A stretch of DNA of 64,000 nt from Streptomyces sp. NRRL F-525 (GCF_000716605.1 NZ_JNXE01000031.1:117721-181720); one strand, 5' to 3'. Counted from the stretch's first letter, positions 52,526 through 61,175 are shown. Notes: a model not told the origin generated them from the letters alone. Made by a program: numbers and translations.

Positions 52526-54310
52526 ATGGGGTTCGGTCGAGGGCTGCGCGTACGGGAAGGGCGTACTGCGGAGGGACTGATCGATGGACCGGCGGTGCCG
52601 GTGCAGGCGGGGCCCGTCTTCGCCGACGACGGCCGCGCCGGTCAGGTGGATCCGACCTCGTCGGAGGTGACCAGACTGCTGTGCCAGGCCGTCTACACCC
52701 GCCCCGACCGGATCAACGCGGTCAAGACCTGGTGGCGCAAGGTCCGCGGCAGGGACCAGAAACCGAGTAGGCCCCGGCGCAGCACCCGCAGACGTATCTA
52801 CCTGGAGGGCAGCGACGACTGCCCGCCGCTGGGCGAGCCCATGGCGCAGTGGGTGCGGGATCACGTCCTGCACGGGCCGCCGTTGCCTGTCCCGTCGTAC
52901 GGATTCGACCTGGTCCCCGTCGTCGCGCACAGTTTGCGCGCCCGGCGACGGCGGTGGCTGCGACGGGCCCTTGTGGTGCTCCTCGCGGCCGCCGTGGCCT
53001 ACGAGGTTCCCCGGGCCGCCGCTGTGTGGGGCGGTGCTGTCCTACTGGCCTGTTTCATGTGGTGGGCCGCGCTCCGGGCAGCCGGCAAGGGGAAGAAGTC
53101 GAGGCTGGCGCCCTCGCCCCGACTGGCGTATCTCGTTCTCTGCCTGCCCTGGCTCCTCGCGGTGGTGCCGTACGAACCGATACACGGCGAGGCGGTTGCC
53201 CTGCGGGTCGGACTGCTTCTCCTGCCGTTCGTCCTGCTGGCCGGGACCACGCTCGTGTGCATGGGGGACCGGATCATGGCGCGGGCGGCGTTGTCGTCGA
53301 TCGTCCGGGACGGCGTCGCGACCGACCGCCTGCCGTGGATGGCGGCGAAGGCCGCGCGCCGGACGGAACAGATCGGCAGGGAACAGACGCGGCGTGAACT
53401 GCCGTACGACCAACCGGAGATGTTCGTCGGAGCCGGTCGCTATGTGTGGGGCATGGCAGACATCGGCATCCCGCTCAAACCCAAGGACCCGGAGAAGTCG
53501 GTCAAGCACTTCGGCGAGCATGAACTGCTGCGGCGAATGGGCGATGCCCTCGGTGAACTGGGCCGTGGCGCACGGGAGATCACCGATCCGCTGCCCGGTT
53601 TCTCCGTCACCCCCGTCCTCGGCCTGCCGTCCGATCTGTGGCTACGACGGACCCGTGCCGCGAAGTTGGAGCTGCCGGACCTGCGCGGTCGGGGCCGGCG
53701 GTCACCGTCGAGTGTGCCGGACCGGCTGTATCTGCGGGCGCAGTGCGTCAGTTGGGACGGCCAGGTCGTGGTCACACTCTTCGCGCATGCCGCGCTGGAG
53801 GCCGGCGAACTGCGACTGACGCTGCGCCCCCACGTGATGACGCCCCTCTACAACGAACTGAGGGTGACGGACGCACCCGTGGCGAAGCGCCGCATGAGGC
53901 TCCTCGGCTGGGTCACGGTGCAGGCCCTGCTGGACGCGGTCGGCGGTCCGCTCGCGCTGCGGCGGCTGGTGACCCGCCTCGCGCAGGGAGCGCAGCCGGA
54001 GGACGGACGGGCCGAGGAAAAGGATCCGGTCAGCCTGCGTGATCGCTACTCCACCGAAGAGGTCACCGACATGCACCAGGCCGACGACGCGAAACGGCAC
54101 GTCGTCCTCATGCAGACATGCGTCTTCTACGCGGTCTCCGCGTACCTGGAGGAACGGGGCGTCGACACCGCTCCCTACGAACGCCAGGTGGCCGCGGTCA
54201 TCACCAACATCCAGGTCTACGGCGACAACAACGCGCCCATCCAGAACGTGGCCGGCAGCGGCATCAGCAATGTCGGCCAGGACAACAAGGCTCAAGGAGG
54301 CGGAAGTTGA
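52526..54310 (+). CDS. membrane protein with C-terminal amyloid-like motif
   Basis: 594 residues from the ATG at 52526. It has a cytoplasmic N-terminal region (1-140), about four membrane helices in two pairs (146-185 and 201-245), and a large cytoplasmic domain (250-560) that I cannot assign. A final short tail carries 'APIQNVAGSGISNVGQ' (570-585). The tail's Gly/Asn/Gln/Ile pattern recurs in the next protein. Its stop overlaps the next start (TGATG), and the partner's ribosome-binding site AGGAGG lies inside its last codons, so the two are tightly coupled. Confidence 0.8.
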   Translation: MGFGRGLRVREGRTAEGLIDGPAVPVQAGPVFADDGRAGQVDPTSSEVTRLLCQAVYTRPDRINAVKTWWRKVRGRDQKPSRPRRSTRRRIYLEGSDDCPPLGEPMAQWVRDHVLHGPPLPVPSYGFDLVPVVAHSLRARRRRWLRRALVVLLAAAVAYEVPRAAAVWGGAVLLACFMWWAALRAAGKGKKSRLAPSPRLAYLVLCLPWLLAVVPYEPIHGEAVALRVGLLLLPFVLLAGTTLVCMGDRIMARAALSSIVRDGVATDRLPWMAAKAARRTEQIGREQTRRELPYDQPEMFVGAGRYVWGMADIGIPLKPKDPEKSVKHFGEHELLRRMGDALGELGRGAREITDPLPGFSVTPVLGLPSDLWLRRTRAAKLELPDLRGRGRRSPSSVPDRLYLRAQCVSWDGQVVVTLFAHAALEAGELRLTLRPHVMTPLYNELRVTDAPVAKRRMRLLGWVTVQALLDAVGGPLALRRLVTRLAQGAQPEDGRAEEKDPVSLRDRYSTEEVTDMHQADDAKRHVVLMQTCVFYAVSAYLEERGVDTAPYERQVAAVITNIQVYGDNNAPIQNVAGSGISNVGQDNKAQGGGS

Positions 54311-54711
54311 TGGCTGTGGGACGTCGCCACCCCGAACCGGAACAGGTGCACGGCTCGGGTGTCAGCATCGGAGGCAGCAGCATCGCCCCGATCCAGAATG
54401 TGGTGGGGCAGAACATCTCTAACGTCCATCAGTCCGCGTCCGCCGAGGGCGCCGCCGTCGACGTGGAGACCGTGCGGGATCTCCTCGCCGCGTTCCGCAC
54501 CGAGGTGGACCGGAACGGAGCGGGTCTGCCGAACGCGCAGGTCCTCCGCGCCATCGCGGACTCCATCGACACCTCGCTGACAGCCCCGGACCCTCAGACC
54601 GCGGGAGCCCTGCGCGGGGCAGCACAGGCGCTGCCGGCCCTGGTGGCGGGAACACTGGTGCAACAGGGCGGCGAGGCACTCGCTCACGCCGTTGCCGGGT
54701 GGCTGGGCTGA
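54310..54711 (+). CDS. small partner protein with N-terminal amyloid-like motif
   Basis: 133 residues from the ATG at 54310 with AGGAGG nine bases upstream. Residues 26-41 read 'APIQNVVGQNISNVHQ', 12 of 16 identical to the tail of the upstream membrane protein; the DNA encoding the two is clearly diverged. Residues 48-133 are helical ('VETVRDLLAAFRTEVDRNG', 'LRGAAQALPALVAGTLVQQGG') and of no recognised family. A homotypic contact through the shared motif is the simplest reason for its conservation. Confidence 0.8.
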   Translation: MAVGRRHPEPEQVHGSGVSIGGSSIAPIQNVVGQNISNVHQSASAEGAAVDVETVRDLLAAFRTEVDRNGAGLPNAQVLRAIADSIDTSLTAPDPQTAGALRGAAQALPALVAGTLVQQGGEALAHAVAGWLG

Positions 54712-54795
54712 GACGTCGGTAGTGCCAGCGACACGAGCCGCTGTATCGCCGGCAATCCCCGTCACGGGGTTCGCCCTCCTCGGAGGGCACGACAA

Positions 54796-54825
54796 AGGCC
54801 CACTCGCGATCACGCGAGTGGGCCT
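54796..54825. terminator. hairpin, probable original tRNA-Pro terminator
   Basis: AGGCCCACTCGCG / CGCGAGTGGGCCT: a perfect 13-bp stem with an ATCA loop. On the minus strand it is followed by TTGTCG, as expected for the terminator of the minus-strand tRNA gene before the island inserted. It also stops transcripts from the plus-strand gene ending at 54711. Confidence 0.7.
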
Positions 54826-54834
54826 CTGACCAGC

Positions 54835-54877
54835 GTCGGGGTGGCGGGATTTGAACCCACGACCTCTTCGTCCCGAA
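54835..54877 (-). repeat. left attachment repeat (tRNA-Pro 3' fragment)
   Basis: 43 bases identical to 62880-62922, corresponding to the last 42 bases of tRNA-Pro(CGG) from the anticodon loop to the 3' end plus one flanking base. Beyond 54877 the sequence no longer matches the tRNA's 5' half. It marks the left boundary of the integrated island. Confidence 0.9.
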
Positions 54878-54975
54878 GCAACTTGGGACGCCCGCTGTCC
54901 TTGGGCTACTGCGCCTGTCGCCTGCGCTGATGGTCCGCCGACGTCCAGGGTTGTTCGCGGTTGTGCGTCGTGGTT

Positions 54976-54995
54976 GTCACGCAGTTAAACACTCA
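54976..54995 (+). repeat. candidate integrase arm-type site, left end
   Basis: GTCACGCAGTTAAACACTCA. It matches 19 of 20 bases with 62803-62822 in the same orientation, 98 bases inside the left attachment repeat. Position fits the arm sites that tyrosine integrases bind either side of the core. Confidence 0.6.
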
Positions 54996-55029
54996 AGGCA
55001 CCTCGTGCGCGGTGCCGTGGCGCATGCTC

Positions 55030-55314
55030 TTACAGGCCGCGTAGCGCCTCATACAGGTCGCCGTAGAGGGTCCAACAGTCGATGCTGCCGTCGTCGTAGA
55101 GGCTGCCCATGTACCAGTCGTCGTCATCCACAGGCTTCACGAGGCACAGGCTGCGGAATCCGAGAACGATCTCTACGCTTGGCATCTCGTGGTCCTCGCT
55201 GACGCTGACCCACTTCACTGGTCGATCGGGATCCAGGGCGACAGCATCTCGATCCCCGGATACATCGCGGATCTGCTGAAGAGTCCATCCCTGGGGAAGT
55301 CGCGCGTCGGCCAT
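55030..55314 (-). CDS. small hypothetical protein of the island
   Basis: 94 residues from the ATG at 55314. It is acidic with many Asp and Trp residues ('DRPVKWVSVSEDHEMPSVEIVLGFRSLCLVKPVDDDDWYMGSLYDDGSIDCW'), resembling small immunity-like or Imm-family proteins in composition only. No family is recognised. There is no clear ribosome-binding site. It lies at the left end of the island, downstream of the MBL gene and on its strand but 486 bases away. Confidence 0.55.
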   Translation of the reverse strand: MADARLPQGWTLQQIRDVSGDRDAVALDPDRPVKWVSVSEDHEMPSVEIVLGFRSLCLVKPVDDDDWYMGSLYDDGSIDCWTLYGDLYEALRGL

Positions 55315-55800
55315 CTACGGATGATCTCACTCGCCGGACGTAGATCACCGCTTCAAGAGAGAGGCTGGGTGATCTCGGACCGCGACTTCGCCCACCGAGG
55401 AAGCGGACGGCTACTCGACTGCACGGCACCGATGTTGACCGTGGCTGACCCCTACATCTGGCACGGTTGTGGCACGAACCTCAGCCGACGACAGCCAGCC
55501 ACGACGACGGGTGCGCCGACGGACCAGGTGCGCGTATGCCTCGCTGCACCTGCATCGACCTCAGCCACGTTATCGGGTGCCGTCGGTCAGTCCTTCCGCG
55601 GCGAGTGGAGCTGCACACGGCTCCGGAGGGCTTTTCGGTCCCAGACATGTGCGCAGGTCGAAAGCCTCTGATTGATTCGTGAGACGCGATTCGTCCACGG
55701 ATAGTCCGTGGACTGTCTTCTGATCCGTAGCTCTATGTGGATCGGCGGGTGTGGGTGACGGTCATACAGCCACAGCGCGGCTCCGGAGGCCGTACATGCT
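55315..55800. other. island intergenic region
   Basis: 486 bases without a gene I can support. Several short frames on both strands lack start signals and have no consistent third-position bias. GC is lower toward 55.7 kb. It may hold remnants of earlier island content. Confidence 0.45.
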
Positions 55801-56862
55801 TCAGCGGACGTGAGGACGTGGTGCAGGAACCGGAATGACATCCGCACGGCAGAGAGGGCGGTCTAGTAGTTGAATGAACTCTCTATGTTGCGTCGGTGAG
55901 GGGGTGATATGAAGGCCATCACCGTCAAAGCCTATAGTTACCGTGCCAGCGCAACACGACCCTGCCGAGCTACCTGCCGCCGCATGAAGGTTGAGGTGTG
56001 CTTTCTGGGCCGGCAGGCGCGCCTCGCGGTGGCAATGTGTTGAAAGTTGCGTACAGGCGATGTGAGCCTGAGGTCGCGCCGCGCGCACTCCCGCAACCAT
56101 TTCAGGGTCGGGGTTCGAAAAACGACCACCGCGAGCCATCGAAAAAAGAACGAACTCTGGCTGTACGGCTTGACATATCGCGGTAGCGAACTGTCGGGAA
56201 TCTGACGTCTTGGCCTTCCCCCCGTGATGAGGGAAAACCAGAACATGAGCTTTTAGGTCAGCGTTGAGAGAAATCATGCGCTGAAGAGCTAAGGCGTCAA
56301 TGTCAGCCGGTAAGAGTACTGCGGGGTTGTCTTGCAATGAAATCCGAAGCACGGCTGACAGTGTGTTCGCGGTAAGTCGCCCCAGTGGGGTTGCAGCGTC
56401 AGAAGGGCCGAGTGTTGCTATTTCTAGGTCTGGATGTAAGACTTCGATCTTCACTCGATTACTGAACGATAAGTCTGCAGTCGAAGCAGTGTTGAGGTTG
56501 CGTTGTCCATTAAGTAACTGTCCTTCCCGGTGACGCAAGTAAGCTTGCCTAGCCAGGTTCTGCCACGCCTTGCTCTGCTTAGTGCCATCCGGGTTGTACC
56601 AGATCATGCCGATGATGAAACGGGTATCCCAGAGAAGTTTGACGGCACTGCCCATGTGGTCCAGGTCGCTGTGAGAAAGCACAAGGTGATCAATGTGGGT
56701 AATCCCGCAGCGTTCCAACTCGTCGAATAAAGTTGGACCAGGAGGGGCGTCAACGACCACGCACCGATCGCTATCTCGCACCACAGCGCAATTTCCATGT
56801 CCAACATCGAGGACAATCACTTCCAAAGTGTCCGCGATTTTCTCAGTAGATGTGCTGGTCAC
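55801..56862 (-). CDS. metallo-beta-lactamase-fold hydrolase (ComEC-like)
   Basis: 353 residues from the GTG at 56862, which overlaps the upstream stop (GTGA). A TTG at 56874 is a weaker alternative. The metal motif 'LSHSDLDHMGS' (His64, Asp66, Asp68, His69) follows 'VIVLDVGHGNCAVV', the order seen in the MBL domain of ComEC and related stand-alone hydrolases. 'VLLPADID' and 'HVLVFPHHGGK' further on complete it. There is no signal peptide or membrane helix, so it is cytosolic. ComEC-type MBLs cut nucleic acids or nucleotides. It is last in the coupled three-gene set and the probable effector. Confidence 0.85.
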   Translation of the reverse strand: MTSTSTEKIADTLEVIVLDVGHGNCAVVRDSDRCVVVDAPPGPTLFDELERCGITHIDHLVLSHSDLDHMGSAVKLLWDTRFIIGMIWYNPDGTKQSKAWQNLARQAYLRHREGQLLNGQRNLNTASTADLSFSNRVKIEVLHPDLEIATLGPSDAATPLGRLTANTLSAVLRISLQDNPAVLLPADIDALALQRMISLNADLKAHVLVFPHHGGKAKTSDSRQFATAICQAVQPEFVLFSMARGGRFSNPDPEMVAGVRAARPQAHIACTQLSTHCHREARLPAQKAHLNLHAAAGSSAGSCCAGTVTIGFDGDGLHITPSPTQHREFIQLLDRPLCRADVIPVPAPRPHVR

Positions 56863-57608
56863 GGACGCATCCAATCCTCTGGAAGCTCGGGGCTAAGTGA
56901 AAAGTTTTTGAAAAACAGGTCACGCTCCCTTTCGGCGTGACAGTTCACCTCGGCTTCGACCCAGCGGTTCCGTAATTCGTGAAGCGCTAGACCGGTACCT
57001 TCTGTAATCAGGCCGGCAGGCAGCTGAATGGCCACCGAAGGTCGCCACGCAGGGACAAGCACCTCCGCAGTCGGCATTTCCTCGTTGACATGTAATCCGA
57101 GAACCTCGATGACTGTGGGAAGGGCCAGCCGCGTCCGCGGTACGTCCCCATGAAACTCTGCGACAATCGCCTCGAACGCTGACTGAATCGCTTCAGCACT
57201 CTGCTCGTCCTTGTCGAGGAGGCATGGAATCTCGGCCCTTCGCAACCGTATGGTGGTTGCCTGGTCTCGGGAGATGTACGTACTACTCAGGACAGCGGGG
57301 AACCCTCTCCGGGACGCAAGACTGGCGAGTTCGGCGCCATCGAACGGGACATTGATCCTGCCGTTAAGCCTGTGATCGAAGACTGCTGCAACGCACTTGT
57401 CAGTTACGCGCTGCAGCATTCGCTCAGCCGCTTCCCTTTGCGGCGAGATCTCAACGGGCTCATATCCCGCCAGACGCAGTACCATTCCGGTTGCGTAAGC
57501 TTCCTCGGGGTCGTCATCGACTACCGCTACACGTGCCCCCGCTTCAGGTACCTGAGCGCGAGGAAAGAGCTTTTCTAGAGGGCGTCTGGTGTCCTGCTCC
57601 ACATTCAT
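56859..57608 (-). CDS. REC-domain protein (response-regulator-like)
   Basis: 249 residues from the ATG at 57608, overlapping the upstream stop (ATGA). The receiver domain (about 25-150) keeps the acidic pair Asp31/Asp32 ('VAVVDDDPEEAY'), phosphoacceptor Asp78 ('AAVFDHRLNG'), Ser/Thr near 109-110 ('LSSTYIS') and Lys133 ('LLDKDE'). The C-terminal half (about 160-249) has no DNA-binding domain I can see, so output is likely by protein contact, most simply with the MBL protein encoded next. Spacing between Asp78 and the Ser/Thr is slightly long. Confidence 0.82.
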   Translation of the reverse strand: MNVEQDTRRPLEKLFPRAQVPEAGARVAVVDDDPEEAYATGMVLRLAGYEPVEISPQREAAERMLQRVTDKCVAAVFDHRLNGRINVPFDGAELASLASRRGFPAVLSSTYISRDQATTIRLRRAEIPCLLDKDEQSAEAIQSAFEAIVAEFHGDVPRTRLALPTVIEVLGLHVNEEMPTAEVLVPAWRPSVAIQLPAGLITEGTGLALHELRNRWVEAEVNCHAERERDLFFKNFSLSPELPEDWMRP

Positions 57609-59725
57609 GACGGTGCTCCAGGGGGTTTGAGAGCGGCGGGAGCCGGTTGAGCGGGTAGGCGGACCATGATTCGAGCACCGCCCAGCTCACCTGTCTCGAA
57701 GGCGAGGTTCTTACCCTTTAGCTCTTCCACTACGTCTCGCACGATGGTTAGGCCCAGCCCGGTGCCGTCGGTGCGTGATGTCCTACCAGGTGACCAGATC
57801 TCATCAATAGGCATGTCTCGAATGCCGGGCCCTGAGTCATCGATAGTGAGTACGACACTTTCTTCACCACTCTGGGTCCGGATGAGGATTTCACGGTCGC
57901 GATCCGGCATATCTTGACGTAATAGAGCATGCGCAGAGTTAGTCAAAAGATTTGCCCAGATTGCCTCAATCTCTGCGACTGTGCTACGAACCCTCATCGT
58001 CTGTGTGTCGAACTCGGTCTTCACCGAAATGTTACGGTCATTGAAATATGGCGAGAAGAGTTTCACTACCTCCCTGCATACTTCGTCAACATCGACATCA
58101 GCGGCATCTCGCTTGCGCTTCTTCACCATCTCCAACGAGAGATTGGCGAATGCTTGCACGGTGTCGAGTGATCGCCCGATGCGGGACATGGGCTCATCAA
58201 AGACCGCGTCATATGTTTCCTGGCCGACTTTGTTTCCTATTAGTTGACCCAGCGCCCTGACCATCCGGGTGAGTCGACTAGCAGGTCCCAGTACTTCGTG
58301 TGCGAATACCGCGGTGCTTGTGCCGAGAGTGCTTAGTGTTCGGTATAGCCTCAGATCTCGCTCCACAGCTCTAACGTGCTGCTGTGTTTCGCCGCGATAT
58401 GTATTTACTTGGCGCTCTACTATTTCCCTGTACCTCGGCGGGAGACTGCGCACAGTCTTGCGGAGCTCGTCCTCGGCAGTCTTCATTCGGGTGCGTGTCT
58501 TGGGTACTTGCTCGCGCCGCCTGACTTCGGCATCTTTCAATCGGACCGCAGCTGCCCAGTCTGTTGCCCTGATGGCGAATTCCCTGAGGTCAACGAAGGC
58601 TGGTGTTTCAACGAAGCCCGTTCGGTCGGTTTTGGGCTGCAGAATCTGAGCATCGTCGCCGACGACAACGCGTCCCACGGCCGTGCGAGTTGAAGGGCGC
58701 TCCTCGGGGCTACCAGTGCGGCGAGCATTAAGCTCCAGCCAGTCGTTTCCTGAATCGCCGTACGGTGTGACCCTGAGCCCTCGGTGAATTAGGTGCACGC
58801 CTCCCACAACATCAAGCCAAGGCCATACGCGGTCTCTGTCAGGAGAGTTTTTCAAAGGGGAAAGCGACTTTCCGCCTTTGAGGAACATCCAGAGTTCAAG
58901 GCTAGCTCGTGGGGCGAGCTCGAAAGGTAAGTGCACATCGCGCCCGCCTCGCTTTCGATTCAGGGCTACCAGTTCATGGCCCGCTTCGTGAATTACTTCA
59001 CCACGCCAGTCATACAGCGTTGCTTTGGCGTACCCTTCTGCGTCGATTTCCGCGAACAGTCGAAAGTCCGCTTGATCCAAGTAGGCGCGAGATGTGTCAG
59101 CGAGCAGCTTGTCGAACTCCTCCGAAACGAAAATCGCTCGGAAGGGCGAATTCTCGGGAAAGGGTCCAGTGAGAAGCAGGACCGAGCGAGCCATCCGCTT
59201 TATGTCCGCTTCAGCGAATGGCTCGCGGAGTCTACTAATCGTGACACGAGTCCCCGGAGGTTCCGAAGTCGGTTTGTTGATGACTGTAAGTGGCACGTCT
59301 TCTACAGCGTGCACGGAGTCGTACTTAGTCCAGTCGATTACGAGTACATGTGCGCGCCCGGGAGCGTTGGCTGGTCGTGTCTCTAGTTCAACGTGCGCTC
59401 CGAGTCGCAGCGCCGCCAGCCGGCCAAGGCCCTTCTCGCCCACCTTTTGTCGTCCGCCCGGCGTGATAGGAGAAGAGATTTTAGCAGAGCGGCCTAAGAG
59501 GAGGAAGCTGTCATAGATGCTGTCCTCGTCCATGCCTGTACCGTCATCTTCAACGATGAGGGTGCCACCAGCGCGATCAGCCTCAAGTAGGCGGATGGTG
59601 CATATAGTTGCGTCGGCGTCGTAGGCGTTGCGGACCAACTCCATGACGCCGAGGTCTGGATGCGGGACCAGCTCTTCACCCAAGCGCGCAAGGATCTCCG
59701 GCGCGAATCGCAGATGTCGACTCAT
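57605..59725 (-). CDS. protein with two GHKL ATPase domains (Hsp90-like plus histidine-kinase-like)
   Basis: 706 residues from the ATG at 59725. The N-terminal GHKL domain is of the Hsp90/MutL/MORC kind: 'VMELVRNAYDADA' (Asn33), 'EDDGTGMDEDS' (58-68) and 'GEKGLGRLAAL' (96-106). A middle alpha/beta region (110-400) and a coiled coil (400-460) follow. A second catalytic unit has an H-box-like 'VFAHEVLGPASRLT' with His476, then 'TNSAHALL' (Asn596), 'DDSGPGI' and 'GTGLGLTIV' (654-662). It is thus a cytosolic sensor that could phosphorylate the coupled REC protein. There are no membrane helices. Confidence 0.85.
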   Translation of the reverse strand: MSRHLRFAPEILARLGEELVPHPDLGVMELVRNAYDADATICTIRLLEADRAGGTLIVEDDGTGMDEDSIYDSFLLLGRSAKISSPITPGGRQKVGEKGLGRLAALRLGAHVELETRPANAPGRAHVLVIDWTKYDSVHAVEDVPLTVINKPTSEPPGTRVTISRLREPFAEADIKRMARSVLLLTGPFPENSPFRAIFVSEEFDKLLADTSRAYLDQADFRLFAEIDAEGYAKATLYDWRGEVIHEAGHELVALNRKRGGRDVHLPFELAPRASLELWMFLKGGKSLSPLKNSPDRDRVWPWLDVVGGVHLIHRGLRVTPYGDSGNDWLELNARRTGSPEERPSTRTAVGRVVVGDDAQILQPKTDRTGFVETPAFVDLREFAIRATDWAAAVRLKDAEVRRREQVPKTRTRMKTAEDELRKTVRSLPPRYREIVERQVNTYRGETQQHVRAVERDLRLYRTLSTLGTSTAVFAHEVLGPASRLTRMVRALGQLIGNKVGQETYDAVFDEPMSRIGRSLDTVQAFANLSLEMVKKRKRDAADVDVDEVCREVVKLFSPYFNDRNISVKTEFDTQTMRVRSTVAEIEAIWANLLTNSAHALLRQDMPDRDREILIRTQSGEESVVLTIDDSGPGIRDMPIDEIWSPGRTSRTDGTGLGLTIVRDVVEELKGKNLAFETGELGGARIMVRLPAQPAPAALKPPGAPS

Positions 59726-59837
59726 CCTTGCCTCCCCGTAGTGGCCGTGGAACGGCCACAGTCCCAGTCGCCTGGCCAGCTGATCGCATGTTATCTATCG
59801 TGCCCAGTTAGCAACAGAGGGTCATGTCGCCAACAGG

Positions 59838-61175
59838 CTAAGCCTCGTTCCAGGGGATCTCGCGCACAGCCCGCACGGTGAGGTGCCGACACCTGATGCG
59901 CTCGTCCAGCCAGGCCGTCACGGGTGGAGAGGCCAACACTTTCAGGAGGTTTCGGCATGTTTCCTCGCGTCCGTCCAACGGTCGCGCTGTGATGATGTGG
60001 TTGTCGACAGCCACAGGAGTATGCCCTGTCAGCAGCACTCCGACGCCGCGACTGTGTCCCCCCGCGCCCTGGCCCGGCCGCGACGTGCGCCGTATGGCCA
60101 CAAAAGGTGGCTCTATCAGGCGCCCCGAGAAGCGACGCGCTTGCTTTGGCACACCAACATCCCCGGCGGGAGGCAGGGCTCGGGCCTTGAGGAACGGCAC
60201 CTCTGGACCTTCGTGTGGATCACGGTTGTCCACGACGGGCCCAACTCGCACCTCAAACAGATCTCCCAGGCTCTGCGTACCTCGCTCGGCTGTCCACCAG
60301 GCTGCATCTGCGCCAGTTCGTTCCTTCGAACGCCGGTGACGCGTTCCCGACATCAGAAACACATGGATATCCGTGTGCGGGTCGAACTGCCCCTCTGTCT
60401 GGACAGCTTGCAAGCTGAGGTGCTCGGCAACTTGCTGTCGCCATCGCTCGTAGCGACTGCCGCTGCGCAGAACGTCTGGGAGCACGGCAGTTAGTTGACC
60501 ACCCACGGCGAGAGCCTTGGAAGCTGCAAGGGTGAACACGGCGGCTTGAGACACCGCGCCTGAAGCCCAACTCCAGCGCGTGTCGGCCGGCATGGCGCCA
60601 AAAGGCGGGTTGAGGAGCACGTTGCCGGTGAAGCTGCGAGCCGAGTGCAGTGCAGCCAGGCCGTCCTCGACTCTGAGTGAGCGCAGCAGGTTCCAGCGAA
60701 GGTGGCCATCACTCGTCCCCGGTTCGGCTCCTGCTGCACGTGTCCTGTGGGCCGCAGCCAGGAACAGGCGTAGTCGCGCGGCAGCTACAAACTCGGGCTG
60801 CAGATCGCTGCCCCGCAGGCTCCGCGACCAGATGGCTAATGTCTCGTCGGTACTCTTTCCCAGGGGGAGAAGGTCGGATGCGGCAAGCAGTAGATCCCCT
60901 GCACCGCAGGATGGGTCCCAGAACCTGCGTGTAGATGAGGGCAGGTCGTGCAGCACTTTGCTGAACGACGTGCGTACTGCGCCCGTGGTGAAGAAGGCGC
61001 CGTGTGTGCGTCTTGTCGTCAAAGGGACGAGCTGGCGTAGCCGTTCGGAAGCCTGACCGTTCAACGCCAGGCTCACATCCTCTTCGATCCGTCGCCATGA
61101 GCCACTTGCCACGTCCTGTGCGAGGAGAGCTAGCTCATCGACGTAGACGGAGTAGGGGCTGGTAGTGCCTCGCAT
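59838..61175 (-). CDS. N6-adenine DNA methyltransferase
   Basis: 445 residues from the ATG at 61175. The SAM-binding motif I is 'FWDPSCGAGDLLLA' (86-98) and catalytic motif IV is 'NPPF' (189-192). An 'FFTTGAVR' upstream matches the HsdM-like X region. The C-terminal third (about 290-445) looks like a target-recognition domain. No restriction subunit or nuclease is encoded nearby. Transcribed in the same direction as the three coupled genes, 113 bases upstream of them, so it may mark self DNA for that system, or be an orphan modifier. Confidence 0.87.
   Translation of the reverse strand: MRGTTSPYSVYVDELALLAQDVASGSWRRIEEDVSLALNGQASERLRQLVPLTTRRTHGAFFTTGAVRTSFSKVLHDLPSSTRRFWDPSCGAGDLLLAASDLLPLGKSTDETLAIWSRSLRGSDLQPEFVAAARLRLFLAAAHRTRAAGAEPGTSDGHLRWNLLRSLRVEDGLAALHSARSFTGNVLLNPPFGAMPADTRWSWASGAVSQAAVFTLAASKALAVGGQLTAVLPDVLRSGSRYERWRQQVAEHLSLQAVQTEGQFDPHTDIHVFLMSGTRHRRSKERTGADAAWWTAERGTQSLGDLFEVRVGPVVDNRDPHEGPEVPFLKARALPPAGDVGVPKQARRFSGRLIEPPFVAIRRTSRPGQGAGGHSRGVGVLLTGHTPVAVDNHIITARPLDGREETCRNLLKVLASPPVTAWLDERIRCRHLTVRAVREIPWNEA

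Noticed and set aside
59878..60494. Plus-strand frames opposite the methyltransferase gene
   Set aside because: Antisense to intact methyltransferase motifs; no start signals.
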